Assembly: GCA_025980465.1 (NCBI GenBank)
Contig: JAICXJ010000006.1
Coordinates: 1 to 64,000 of the forward strand
DNA from: Frankiales bacterium
GTDB taxonomy: Bacteria > Actinomycetota > Actinomycetes > JAFAQI01
Length of the DNA: 64,000 nucleotides
Direction of reading: 5' to 3'
A model generated the notes under the pieces. The model was not told the origin of the DNA. It did not search any database and was given only the letters and a program-made list of their open reading frames with translations. Within the stretch, counting starts at the first letter, position 1; every line of letters begins with the position of its first letter. The translations under genes and the position numbers were made by a program. Shown one piece after another: positions 42,903-51,271 of this stretch.

Positions 42903-43673
42903 TCACGGTTGCGCCGGCTTCCGCCACTGCACTATCAGTGAGGGTTCGACAGAGCCGTTGGCGATCTGGCTGGCGAGCTCGCCGAGCTTCGCGTTGTGGT
43001 CGCGGGAGTAGCGGCGTAGTTGCTGGAACGCGGTGTCCATGTCGACATGCCCGGTGGCGGCGAGCACGCCTTTGGCTTGTTCGATAACAACTCGGCTGTT
43101 GAGCGCCGCTTGCAGTTGCTCGTTGACCAGGTTCCCTGCCCGGGCACTTTGCTGGTGCAGGATTCCTATGGTGGCGGCGTCCGCGAGGGCCTGAGCGACG
43201 CGAAGGTCGACGTCTTGCGGCTCGCTTTGACTGTGGAACAGGTTGAGCGCGCCGATTGATTGATCGCGCAACCTCATCGGGAGGGCGTGAACGCTGCGAA
43301 GCCCGACGGAGACAGCAACCGCGGCAAATGTCGGCCATAGCGTCGCGACGTCAGTGAGATCGGCCGTCACCGCCCGCTTCGTGTGGAACGCATCGAGGCA
43401 GGGGCCTTCCTCGGCCTGGAGCTGGAAAGCCTCCAGTAGTCCGGTTGCCTCACTCGACGACGCTGCCACCCGGAGAAGACCCTGATGGTCAATGATCAGC
43501 AGCCCGGCTGCCGTGGCCCCGAGCACGTCGACACTGGTCTGGACCAGCACATCCAGCAGGTCGGCGACATCGAAGTCCGTCACGAGCGTGTCCGCAAGCA
43601 TGACGAAGGCCTCGGCCAGCCGAGCCTGCTGAGCGATTGCTGCCGGTGGCGGTGTCGTGCGGGGCTCGGTCAT
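42903..43673 (-). CDS. GAF-ANTAR RNA-binding antiterminator
   Basis: 256 residues. GAF sensor domain about 20-170 (LLDVLVQTSVDVLGATAAGL, EEGPCLDAFHTKRAV, VHALPMRLRDQSIGALNLF). The ANTAR domain follows at about 185-245: LQAALNSRVVIEQAKGVLAA, DMDTAFQQLRRYSRDHN, which binds paired RNA hairpins to prevent termination. Immediately follows a second gene of the same architecture (3-bp gap), suggesting duplication and co-regulation. Signal unknown. Confidence 0.92.
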   Translation of the reverse strand: MTEPRTTPPPAAIAQQARLAEAFVMLADTLVTDFDVADLLDVLVQTSVDVLGATAAGLLIIDHQGLLRVAASSSEATGLLEAFQLQAEEGPCLDAFHTKRAVTADLTDVATLWPTFAAVAVSVGLRSVHALPMRLRDQSIGALNLFHSQSEPQDVDLRVAQALADAATIGILHQQSARAGNLVNEQLQAALNSRVVIEQAKGVLAATGHVDMDTAFQQLRRYSRDHNAKLGELASQIANGSVEPSLIVQWRKPAQP

Positions 43674-43676
43674 CTG

Positions 43677-44501
43677 TCAGTCCTCTTCTGGTGATAACTG
43701 TAGGCCTGCAGTGACGACGGCGCGCGCCACATCGTTGATGTCGAGATCCCTGGCGTACGCATACCCCCTCAGCCGCAAGAAGGCCTCGTCCATGGCGACC
43801 CCTAGCTGCACGGAAACCATGCCGGTGGCCTGGTGGACCTCAAGCCGGTAAGACGCGCCTGTCGGCGCAGTGGCAGCGGGAAGGTCCATCGCCCGCGCGG
43901 AGCGCACGTCGAGCAACGCGTCCGCGGCGGCGTCCGCGATCTTCCACGCGGCACGTAGCTGCAACGGGGTCAACGCTCCGGGTCGTCGGCGGTAGAGATC
44001 GAGGGCGCCGAGTCGGGTGGCGCCTATCAACAGTGGAAACGCAAACAGTGCCCCCACCCCGGTGGCCGCCATCGCCTCGGTGAATGCCGGCCAGCGACCT
44101 CCCGCGCCGGCGAGCGCGGGGCTCATGTCCTCGATGAACACTGGCCCGCCGCCAGCGAAGGCATCAACGCACGGCCCTTCCCCGAACGCGAACTGCAGAT
44201 CTTCGACCCGCCGCGCTACCTGGTCCGTGGCGCAGACGGTCCCGCGATGCCCTGCGGAAGTCATCAACGAAAGGCCGGCCCCGTCGACACCGACGGCGAC
44301 GAGTGCCTCCTGGCACAATCGCTCGGCACGGCCTATCCCCGGCACCTCCTCCCGCACCGCCTCGTGGTCAGAATGGCCGCTCGCGGCCGGGCTGGGCACG
44401 TCGTCAGTCAGTGTCCGCCGCGATTCGACGGGGACACGCGGATACTGCGCGATCCCGGCTGAGACGGCGCGCGATAGGAGCGCGACCGTGGTTGATGACA
44501 T
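43677..44501 (-). CDS. GAF-ANTAR regulator, second copy
   Basis: 274 residues from ATG 44501; longer upstream frame has no family match. GAF domain: CQEALVAVGVDGAGLSLM, FGEGPCVDAFAGGGPVFIED, GALFAFPLLIGATRLGALDL. ANTAR domain: YRLEVHQATGMVSVQLGVAM, AFLRLRGYAYARDLDINDVA. Same design as the next gene but only moderately similar, so not a recent duplicate. Probably heads a two-gene operon. Confidence 0.9.
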   Translation of the reverse strand: MSSTTVALLSRAVSAGIAQYPRVPVESRRTLTDDVPSPAASGHSDHEAVREEVPGIGRAERLCQEALVAVGVDGAGLSLMTSAGHRGTVCATDQVARRVEDLQFAFGEGPCVDAFAGGGPVFIEDMSPALAGAGGRWPAFTEAMAATGVGALFAFPLLIGATRLGALDLYRRRPGALTPLQLRAAWKIADAAADALLDVRSARAMDLPAATAPTGASYRLEVHQATGMVSVQLGVAMDEAFLRLRGYAYARDLDINDVARAVVTAGLQLSPEED

Positions 44502-44617
44502 GGTCGGTCTAGATGTGATGGGGAGTCGGGAAGCGTCTCGGCCATGTTGTCGCCGCCTTGAAAGCAGTAATTGCGGAGCGGCGAGATGCATTCGTCCGGG
44601 CAGGCTCACACGCGCTG

Positions 44618-45586
44618 TTACCTGGTCAGTCTCGCATACCTGCTTACCGCAACGCCGTCGACAGGCTTGGTGAATGAAGCGACCGTCGGAACTATCTGCC
44701 CGCGCAAGCCCACGCCGGCCGCGATGACGAGGCCAAGAACAATTATCAGCGGCGCTGTGTTCGGATCTGTTGCCTGGCCGGTGGAGAGTCCGCCGAGGGC
44801 TTGACCCGACACCCAGTATCCGGCAGCAAGGCCGAGGCCCGCCGTGACGGCCGCCGTACGCGCAAACCCCGAGACCAGCACCGCGACGCCGATCAGCGTC
44901 TGAATGACAGCAAGCGCGACTGCCAGCGCCATTCCGTGCGGCAGACCACCCGCAAGGCTCGTATCGAAGTGTCGCAGCCAGTTGGGTGCGTCACCGGCGG
45001 AGTTCCGGATCGCCGCCGCGATGTGCTCGCCGCTGTTCTGGCCGGGAAGCACCTGAAGCAAGGCGCCGACGACCCACAGCCCTGACCAGATACCGATGGC
45101 CAACCTCTCGTTGATCCGGGTGTCGCCGTCGCCCCCCGGACGTGGCCAGGCGGCAACGGCAAGGGCCGCATAGAGGACCACGGCGCCGGGGGCTCCGGTG
45201 AGCAGCATCGAGTGGCCCGACAGCAGTCCACCGAAACCCTCGCCGAGCCACCACACCACGAGGCTCCAGCCGATCGACGCAACCAGCGCCGGCTTCGCCG
45301 TACGCCGGAAGACGAGACCGATCGCGAGAAGGAACTGCGCTATCGCGAACGGCGCGTTGAACAACACCGGATGCGACGCGACGAGTGCGGCCATCGCATG
45401 AACCGGTCCGGCGACTACGACCGGCTGGCCGTCGCCCGCCTGGTCAAGCACCTCGGTGGCAAACGAGCGGCTGAACATGAACGGTTGGCATTGCAACGCC
45501 GCGTCGAGCAACCAGAGCACAGCGAGCGCCCAACGAAGAAGGTCGCGATTGACTCGCCACGACCGCGATGGCGATGAGCGGGACAT
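44618..45586 (-). CDS. Polytopic membrane protein, DoxX-like, next to the copper-type module
   Basis: 322 residues, about eight helices (LLRWALAVLWLLDAALQCQP, HAMAALVASHPVLFNAPFAI, ALVASIGWSLVVWWLGE and others). Histidines fall near helix ends (GPVHAMA, SGHSMLL, RHFDTSL, GLPHGM), which could bind metal or haem, but no family rule supports this. It starts about 110 bp from the divergent five-histidine lipoprotein gene. Related membrane proteins occur next to similar lipoproteins; association with the ECF module is inferred. Confidence 0.6.
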   Translation of the reverse strand: MSRSSPSRSWRVNRDLLRWALAVLWLLDAALQCQPFMFSRSFATEVLDQAGDGQPVVVAGPVHAMAALVASHPVLFNAPFAIAQFLLAIGLVFRRTAKPALVASIGWSLVVWWLGEGFGGLLSGHSMLLTGAPGAVVLYAALAVAAWPRPGGDGDTRINERLAIGIWSGLWVVGALLQVLPGQNSGEHIAAAIRNSAGDAPNWLRHFDTSLAGGLPHGMALAVALAVIQTLIGVAVLVSGFARTAAVTAGLGLAAGYWVSGQALGGLSTGQATDPNTAPLIIVLGLVIAAGVGLRGQIVPTVASFTKPVDGVAVSRYARLTR

Positions 45587-45633
45587 GCCGACGGTTCGCC
45601 TGACGCGACCGAATGGTTCAAAAGATTCACAAT

Positions 45634-45662
45634 CCGAACCGTCCTCCCCCGAGGTGCGAACA
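45634..45662 (+). promoter_or_regulatory. ECF-type promoter of the five-histidine lipoprotein gene
   Basis: CCGAACC (45634-45640), 16-base spacer, CGAACA (45657-45662), 36 bp before the ATG. The identical boxes with the identical spacer length stand before the ECF sigma gene (47474-47502); spacers share no sequence. A pair conserved only in boxes and distance is best explained as one sigma factor's -35/-10. Confidence 0.75.
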
Positions 45663-45697
45663 CCCGTCGACTGTCACACCCGTCGAGGAGGAATCTC

Positions 45698-46936
45698 ATG
45701 GCTTCACGCATCGTGCCGTTGAAAGCAGGTGCCGCCGCGGCAGCGATCGCTTTGTCGGCCGCCGCCTGCGGCAGTTCGTCAAGCGGCGGCAGCGCAGCGG
45801 GCAGCAGCCCGCCGGCGAGCAACTCCGCATCAAGTTCAGGTAGCGACGCAACCGCGACCCAGGCCGCCACATTGCGGTCCGGACTCGATCAGCTCTTCCG
45901 GATGCACGTCGACCTGACGGCGGCTGCAGTCCAGACCGCCGTGAGCACCAGCCCGACCTCCAGCCAGACCGCCGCCGCTCTCACCACACTCGACGGCAAC
46001 ACGGTCGCCATCGGCGACGCGATCGGTCAGATCTACGGCGCCACTGCCCGCACCGCGTTTCTCAAGATGTGGCGAGCGCACATCGGCTTCTTCGTCGAAT
46101 ACACCATCGGCCTTGCAACCCACGACAACAGCAAGGTCAACGACGCACAGGCGAAGCTTGCCAACTACAAGCAGGACTTCGCCAAGTTCCTCGGCGGCGC
46201 GACCGCGATCTCGCCGACCGCGATCGCGACAGAGTTGCAGGGCCACATCCAGACTCTGGAGGCCGCGATCGAGGCGATCGTGACAAAGTCGAAGACCGCG
46301 GGCGAGACGCTGCAGATGGCCGCCGAGCACATGGACGGCACAGCACAGGCGCTGGCCGCGGGGATCGCAAAGGAGAAGAACCTCACCGGTAACCCCGACA
46401 GCGCCGCGTCGGGCCTGCGCTCCGCCCTGACCGGACTGCTGATCCAGCACGTAGCCCAGACCGTGCAGGTGATCCAGAGCGTCGTCGCGACCGGAACGCT
46501 GGCCAGCCCCGAAACGACAGGTGCGGTGTCCGCACTCGACCAGAACACCGTCGACCTCGGCAAGGCCATCGGTTCGTTGTACGGCGGGAGCGCCCAGCGG
46601 GCCTTCCTGAAGATGTGGCGCGCCCACATCGGGTTCTTCGTTGAATACACGCAGGGTCTCGCCGGTCACGACCAGGCGAAGGTGGCCGATGCCCGGCACA
46701 AGCTCGCCGGCTATCAGCGACAGTTCGGCAGCTTCCTGGGCTCCGCGACCGGCTTGCCCGCCAGAGCTGTGTCGGCAGACCTCGCCGCCCACGTGCAGAC
46801 GCTCGAGACCGCGATCAAGGCGATCCTCGCGAAGAGCCCGACCGCGGGGGCGAAGATCTCCATGGCCGAGGCACACATGGCGGGAACGGCCACCGTCCTC
46901 GCCAAGGCGATCGCCGCGCAGAAGCAGCTTTCGTAG
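45698..46936 (+). CDS. Lipoprotein with two tandem five-histidine helical domains
   Basis: 412 residues, exported by a lipobox (LSAAAC, Cys24), then a Ser/Gly-rich linker to about 55. Two repeats of about 180 residues. The matching pairs are His70/251, His128/310, His142/324, His183/365 and His211/393, always 181-182 apart, in motifs such as FLKMWRAHIGFFVEYT (identical in both), HIQTLEAAI/HVQTLETAI and AEHMDGTA/EAHMAGTA. All helical, so each repeat is likely a four-helix bundle with a His-lined centre. Similar domains occur in Bacillus proteins labelled copper amine oxidase-like. Metal or haem binding is inferred; no enzyme motif. AGGAGG precedes the ATG. Confidence 0.75.
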   Translation: MASRIVPLKAGAAAAAIALSAAACGSSSSGGSAAGSSPPASNSASSSGSDATATQAATLRSGLDQLFRMHVDLTAAAVQTAVSTSPTSSQTAAALTTLDGNTVAIGDAIGQIYGATARTAFLKMWRAHIGFFVEYTIGLATHDNSKVNDAQAKLANYKQDFAKFLGGATAISPTAIATELQGHIQTLEAAIEAIVTKSKTAGETLQMAAEHMDGTAQALAAGIAKEKNLTGNPDSAASGLRSALTGLLIQHVAQTVQVIQSVVATGTLASPETTGAVSALDQNTVDLGKAIGSLYGGSAQRAFLKMWRAHIGFFVEYTQGLAGHDQAKVADARHKLAGYQRQFGSFLGSATGLPARAVSADLAAHVQTLETAIKAILAKSPTAGAKISMAEAHMAGTATVLAKAIAAQKQLS

Positions 46937-47045
46937 TCCGCCTCGACCTGAACCGGCCCCGGTGGGCGAGGTGCGCTCCTCCGGCATCTCGCTCACCGGC
47001 CCCGCCCACGCCCGTGGCAATTCATTGATCGAGGAGGTGTTCGCC

Positions 47046-47459
47046 GTGCGACTCCCGACCGCCCTCGCGGCGACCGTGCTCGCCGCAGCGCTGACGAGCT
47101 GTTCTTCCGGCTCCAGCGCCACCAACGCTGCCGACTCCAGCCCGGGCCCGGCTGTGGCAGCAACCATCGGCTCGGACGGGGTCCAGCGGGTCACCATCGA
47201 GGCCACCGACATGTTCCGCTTCGAACCGGCGACGATCAGTGCGCATCCGGGATCGCTGACCATCACCCTCGTCGACAACGGCGGCTATCCCCACAATCTC
47301 TCGGTCAGTGGCCTGCACACGACATCGCATACCGTCACCGGCGGGCCCGGACAGAGCCGGACCACATTCATGGTTCGCTTCCCTGGCCCGGGCACCTACC
47401 CGTTCGAATGCACCTTCCACTCCAGTGCGGGGATGCGCGGGGAGTTCGTGATCCGTTGA
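47046..47459 (+). CDS. Cupredoxin lipoprotein
   Basis: 137 residues from GTG 47046, with GAGGAGG eight bases upstream. Lipobox LTSCSS (Cys19). Cupredoxin beta-sandwich: DMFRFEPATISAHPGSLTIT, then the type-1 copper ligands His83 (GGYPHNLSV), Cys122, His125 and Met130 (FECTFHSSAGM). All four are present, so it should hold blue copper outside the membrane. It follows the five-histidine lipoprotein gene by 109 bp and precedes the sigma factor, which supports a copper or electron-transfer module. Confidence 0.88.
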   Translation: MRLPTALAATVLAAALTSCSSGSSATNAADSSPGPAVAATIGSDGVQRVTIEATDMFRFEPATISAHPGSLTITLVDNGGYPHNLSVSGLHTTSHTVTGGPGQSRTTFMVRFPGPGTYPFECTFHSSAGMRGEFVIR

Positions 47460-47473
47460 GCTTCTGTCTGGTA

Positions 47474-47502
47474 CCGAACCGATCAGCCAACGGCTGCGAA
47501 CA
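47474..47502 (+). promoter_or_regulatory. ECF-type autoregulatory promoter before the sigma gene
   Basis: CCGAACC (47474-47480), 16-base spacer, CGAACA (47497-47502), seven bases before the ATG at 47509, so transcription would start at or just before the gene. Same boxes as 45634-45662. Fits autoregulation of the ECF sigma factor. Confidence 0.7.
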
Positions 47503-47508
47503 TTCGGT

Positions 47509-48120
47509 ATGACCAAACCACCCGCGTCAGCCGAGCAGCGGGCAAATCTCCGGCTGGAGGACGCGGCGCTGCTCGCCCGGGTGGCCGACGGCGATGAAGC
47601 CGCACTCGAGGCGGTCTACCAGCGGTACGGCACCTCCTGCTACCGGTTGGCACGGCGGCTGATCGACGACGCGCAGCTCGCGGAGGACGTCGTCCAACAG
47701 GTCTTTCTCGCGCTCTGGCAGAACAAGACCTACGACCCTTCACGAGGTGCCGTCAGTACCTGGCTGTTGTCGATCACCCACCACAAGGCAGTGGACCTCC
47801 TCCGCCGCGACAAGGGCCGACGCCAGCGGCTCGGCGACGAGCAGGAGCTGCTCGAGGTAGCGGCCGCGGGCCCCGGTCCGGCGGAAGCCGCCTGGGCGAG
47901 GATGCGTGCCGAGCGCACCCGGGACGCCCTGCGTGAGCTACCGGTTGAGCAACGGGAAGTCCTGCTTCTCGCCTACTACGGCGGTTACACCCAAAGTGAG
48001 ATCGCCGACCTCACCGGGTTGCCCCTCGGCACCGTGAAGAGCCGTACCTTTCAAGCGATGCAACGGCTCCGGCGCACACTCGCGGGTGCGGTGACCTCGA
48101 CCGAAGGACCGGAGTCATGA
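47509..48120 (+). CDS. ECF RNA polymerase sigma factor, SigK-like
   Basis: 203 residues. Region 2 about 25-95: EAVYQRYGTSCYRLARRLI, AEDVVQQVFLALWQN, STWLLSITHHKAVDLLRR. Region 4 about 135-190: LRELPVEQREVLLLAYYGGY, EIADLTGLPLGTVKSRT. Its anti-sigma gene overlaps by ATGA, as in sigK-rskA type pairs. The promoter-like CCGAACC-N16-CGAACA occurs before itself and before the five-histidine lipoprotein gene. Confidence 0.93.
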   Translation: MTKPPASAEQRANLRLEDAALLARVADGDEAALEAVYQRYGTSCYRLARRLIDDAQLAEDVVQQVFLALWQNKTYDPSRGAVSTWLLSITHHKAVDLLRRDKGRRQRLGDEQELLEVAAAGPGPAEAAWARMRAERTRDALRELPVEQREVLLLAYYGGYTQSEIADLTGLPLGTVKSRTFQAMQRLRRTLAGAVTSTEGPES

Positions 48121-48836
48121 CTGACCACGCGCAATGGGACGAGCTCGCCGCCGGTCACGCGCTGGATGCTCTGGAGCCGGACGACGAGGAGCGCTTCGCC
48201 GCCCACCTGACCGGCTGCGATGAGTGCGCCACCACTCTCGGCGACTTCACACTCGTCGCGGCACAACTGGGCTCGCTCGCGGAGGGTGGGCCCGAAGCAC
48301 CTCCGAGCTGGCAGCAGGTCCGAGCCGGCATCATCGGATCGAGCGCTCATGTGACCGACCTCGGCACGGCGCGTCGACGGCGGGCGACCCACCTGCTGGC
48401 GGCCGCTGCCGTCATCGTCATGCTGGCGGGCGGCGGCGTGGCGGGCTGGCAGCTAGCCGGCCATGGAAGCGGTCGCGGCCGGGCGTCGACGGTGGCGCTC
48501 GCTTCCTGCCGACAGCTGGTCGGCTGTCGTGAGATCAAGCTGCACACCGCCAGCGGCGCCAGCCCGGCTGTCGTGACCGTCAACGCTGACCGCGCCACAG
48601 TGGTTCCGCTGTCACTCGCTGCAGCGCCGGCGGGCCGCATCTACGTGTTGTGGCAGATGCCGCGGGACGGCAGCCCGATCCCAGTCTCAGAATTTCGCGA
48701 CACCACTCGGCAGACGGCGGCCGTGCCGCTTCCGTCGCGGTACGACGACACCGCTGCCTTTGCCATCAGTGTCGAGTCGGCCGCCGTGACACCCTCCCGC
48801 CCGACTCACGTGCTGGCCGTCGGCAACACCACCTGA
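48117..48836 (+). CDS. RskA-type membrane anti-sigma factor
   Basis: 239 residues. Cytoplasmic N-terminal zinc-binding anti-sigma motif with His30-x3-Cys34-x2-Cys37 (FAAHLTGCDECATT), one membrane helix at 91-115, then an extracellular C-terminal domain (PAGRIYVLWQMPRDGSPIPV, DTAAFAISVE) of the RskA family. Holds the sigma factor encoded just upstream (ATGA overlap) until an outside signal triggers proteolysis. Signal unknown; copper is suggested by the neighbours. Confidence 0.9.
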   Translation: MTDHAQWDELAAGHALDALEPDDEERFAAHLTGCDECATTLGDFTLVAAQLGSLAEGGPEAPPSWQQVRAGIIGSSAHVTDLGTARRRRATHLLAAAAVIVMLAGGGVAGWQLAGHGSGRGRASTVALASCRQLVGCREIKLHTASGASPAVVTVNADRATVVPLSLAAAPAGRIYVLWQMPRDGSPIPVSEFRDTTRQTAAVPLPSRYDDTAAFAISVESAAVTPSRPTHVLAVGNTT

Positions 48837-48944
48837 TCGCTGAGTCGGACGCGTCCGCAGGCCATGACGCCGCGGACCGGCGCATGGTGGGCAACCGCGA
48901 CAATGTGCCGCTAAAGCCAGGGGGCAGTTGCCGATCGCTACTGG

Positions 48945-50117
48945 GTGAGCAAGCGGGTCGTGGCGCTGGCGTCACTGATGCTGCTCGTCACCGGGTCGCT
49001 GACTGCGTGGGGATACTCGCGCACTGCGCATCGCTACTACACCGAGTGGAACTACTTCGAGCTCGGCGCCCACGCGATTGTCGGCCATCACACCAACCCG
49101 CTGTATGCCGGCGGCGGGCTGCACCTCTACGTCACGAACCCGCAACTCCAGATCGGCCCGCTGGCCTTTCTCGTGATTGCGCCATTCGAGTGGCTGCGCT
49201 GGTCAACACTTGCCGCGCTCTTCGTGGCCGTGATGGCCCTGATCGGGATGGCGGCCGTCACGGCCGCGATGAGCACCGGACAGGCCCTCCGCGGGTCGCG
49301 GTTGGCGTCAACTCCCGTGCCGATCGCCATTGCGGCCGCCTTGGTCGCCGGAATCTGGGGCTACAACTGTGCGACCTGGCGCCATCTTGACGACGCCATC
49401 GCGCTCCTGCTGTCGGTCGCGGCGATGCGGTTGATCCTGGCTCGCAAGCCCTGGTGGCTGGTCGGGTTGATGCTCGGGACTGCGGCCGCGACAAAACCCT
49501 GGGCAATCATCCTGGTTCCGGTGATCCTGGCGCTGCCACGGCGCGATCGCGCCCGAACCCTGCTGGTGGTCCTCGCAACAACGGCAGCCTGGTGGGCGCC
49601 ATTCATCGTCGCAGCGCCGCAGACGACCGTCGCACTCGGTCGCTACATAGTGCTGGTCGAGCCGGGATCGGTCCTGCATCTGCTGGGCTTCCGAGGCACC
49701 GTACAGAGTTGGCTGCGGCCCACCCAGTTCATGCTCGGGATCGGGATCGGTGGACTGGTCGCCCTGCGTCGTAGCTGGATCGCTGCACCGTTGGCTGCCA
49801 TCGCGGTCCGCGTCATGACTGACCCCTACATCTACGCCTACTACGGCCTCGGACCGCTGCTACTCGCGTTTCTCTACGACTGCAGCGGTGAGAGCGGCAC
49901 CGGGTTTCCGGTCTTCACCGCCGCAACGGCACTCGTCGAGTTCGTGTTGCCTCCGATGCGTCCGGGCAGCACCGCAACCGGACTGCTCAAACTGATCTGG
50001 GCGCTCGGCATTCTCGGCTTCATCCTGTTCCGCCGGCGCCGGTCCGGGCCACGGGAGTTGCGGTACGACGATCTCCGCGTTGCGCCGTTGCAGTCCAGGA
50101 GCCTGGTCAGCGCCTAG
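48945..50117 (+). CDS. GT87/DUF2029-like polyprenol-phosphate-dependent glycosyltransferase
   Basis: 390 residues from GTG 48945, about ten helices. N-terminal region RTAHRYYTEWNYFELGAHAI with acidic/aromatic residues in the place of the catalytic Asp loop of GT-C enzymes, then HHTNPLYAGGGLHLYV and WRHLDDAIALLL. GT87 members are lipid-linked mannosyl or arabinosyl transferases of cell-envelope glycans. Family match is by layout, so transferase assignment is moderate. Starts 109 bp after the anti-sigma gene and may not belong to that operon. Confidence 0.6.
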   Translation: MSKRVVALASLMLLVTGSLTAWGYSRTAHRYYTEWNYFELGAHAIVGHHTNPLYAGGGLHLYVTNPQLQIGPLAFLVIAPFEWLRWSTLAALFVAVMALIGMAAVTAAMSTGQALRGSRLASTPVPIAIAAALVAGIWGYNCATWRHLDDAIALLLSVAAMRLILARKPWWLVGLMLGTAAATKPWAIILVPVILALPRRDRARTLLVVLATTAAWWAPFIVAAPQTTVALGRYIVLVEPGSVLHLLGFRGTVQSWLRPTQFMLGIGIGGLVALRRSWIAAPLAAIAVRVMTDPYIYAYYGLGPLLLAFLYDCSGESGTGFPVFTAATALVEFVLPPMRPGSTATGLLKLIWALGILGFILFRRRRSGPRELRYDDLRVAPLQSRSLVSA

Positions 50118-50170
50118 CTTCCGGCGATGAAGGGCCTGCGCGTCTGGCCTGAGGAAACTCCCGACCGCAC

Positions 50171-51262
50171 CTAGGGCACGACAACGCCATGAACCGGCGC
50201 CGGGCGGCTTGCCTCGCCCGCCATGCGGGCCAGCAGGTCGGCGAGTTCTGACAAACCGACCACCTCGCGCGGCAGCCGGTCGAAGGGATAACGCCCGGTC
50301 GCGAGCAGGTCGAGGGCGGCGCGGTACGCGGGCGCATCGACGCCGAGCGCGCCGAGGATGCGCAGCTCCTTGTAGATGACGTGATCGGGATCGAAGCCCG
50401 GCGTCTCGGTGGTCCCGCGGGTGCCGGCGAGCACGACCGTGCCGCCGACCCGAGCCAGCCGCACTGCATCTCCGAGTGCGCTCGGTGCCCCGGCGGTGAC
50501 GTCCACGACCACATCGGCGAGTCGGCCCGTCGCGGCGTACAGCGCGGCGGCGGGGTCTTGCTCGGTGACATCGACGACCAGATCCGCGCCGAACTCGCGC
50601 GCCAGCGCCAACCGCTCCCGGTCACGCTCACCCGCACCTGTCACCACAACGAAGCCGGCGTTGGCCTCTCGCAGTGCCGCGACTGCACTCAGCCCCCGGA
50701 CGCCGGGTCCGAGTACGGCGACCACGTCGCCGGGCTGGGATCCCGGAACCGTTACGGCCCAACGGATCCCGGCACCAAGTGGGTTGAACAGCGTCGCCAT
50801 GACTGGGTCGAGCCCATCTGGCACCGGCAGCAGCAGAGTGTCGGGGGCAAGGTACTGGTGGGTGGCGTAACCGCCCCACAGCCCGGGTGCCCGATCGATC
50901 GGAACGAAGCCATACATGTCGGCGAGGCCGTGCGAGGTGCAACGCCGATACTCGCCGGCCGCGCATGGCGGGCACTGTCGGCACGACAGGAAGACCTCGA
51001 CCGCTACCCGGTCGCCGGCCTGCACCCCCCATCGCTGCGCGGCGGATGCGCCGATCTGCTCGATGATGCCGACCGACTCATGACCCGGGATGAACGCGAA
51101 GCCCGCCGAGAGGACGCCGGCGTACTCCTCGTGGTCGGTGCCACAGAGCCCGCACGCCTCGATGCGGAGCAGACCCTCGTCGGGTCCGATGTCGGGTAGC
51201 GGCACGTCTCGCTCGACGAGCCGTCGCGGTTGCTCCAGGACAAGCGCGTGCGCGGACGACAC
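50171..51262 (-). CDS. Zinc-dependent alcohol dehydrogenase (MDR)
   Basis: 363 residues. Catalytic zinc: GLCGTDHEEYAG and GHESVG; structural zinc: CRQCPPCAAGEYRRC (C-x2-C-x2-C-x7-C). NAD(P) site GDVVAVLGPGVRGLSAVAA. Oxidises an alcohol of unknown identity. Last gene of the leftward amidohydrolase/deacylase/P450/dehydrogenase set; starts 10 bp after the P450 stop. Confidence 0.92.
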   Translation of the reverse strand: MSSAHALVLEQPRRLVERDVPLPDIGPDEGLLRIEACGLCGTDHEEYAGVLSAGFAFIPGHESVGIIEQIGASAAQRWGVQAGDRVAVEVFLSCRQCPPCAAGEYRRCTSHGLADMYGFVPIDRAPGLWGGYATHQYLAPDTLLLPVPDGLDPVMATLFNPLGAGIRWAVTVPGSQPGDVVAVLGPGVRGLSAVAALREANAGFVVVTGAGERDRERLALAREFGADLVVDVTEQDPAAALYAATGRLADVVVDVTAGAPSALGDAVRLARVGGTVVLAGTRGTTETPGFDPDHVIYKELRILGALGVDAPAYRAALDLLATGRYPFDRLPREVVGLSELADLLARMAGEASRPAPVHGVVVP

Positions 51263-51271
51263 AGTGCTCGC

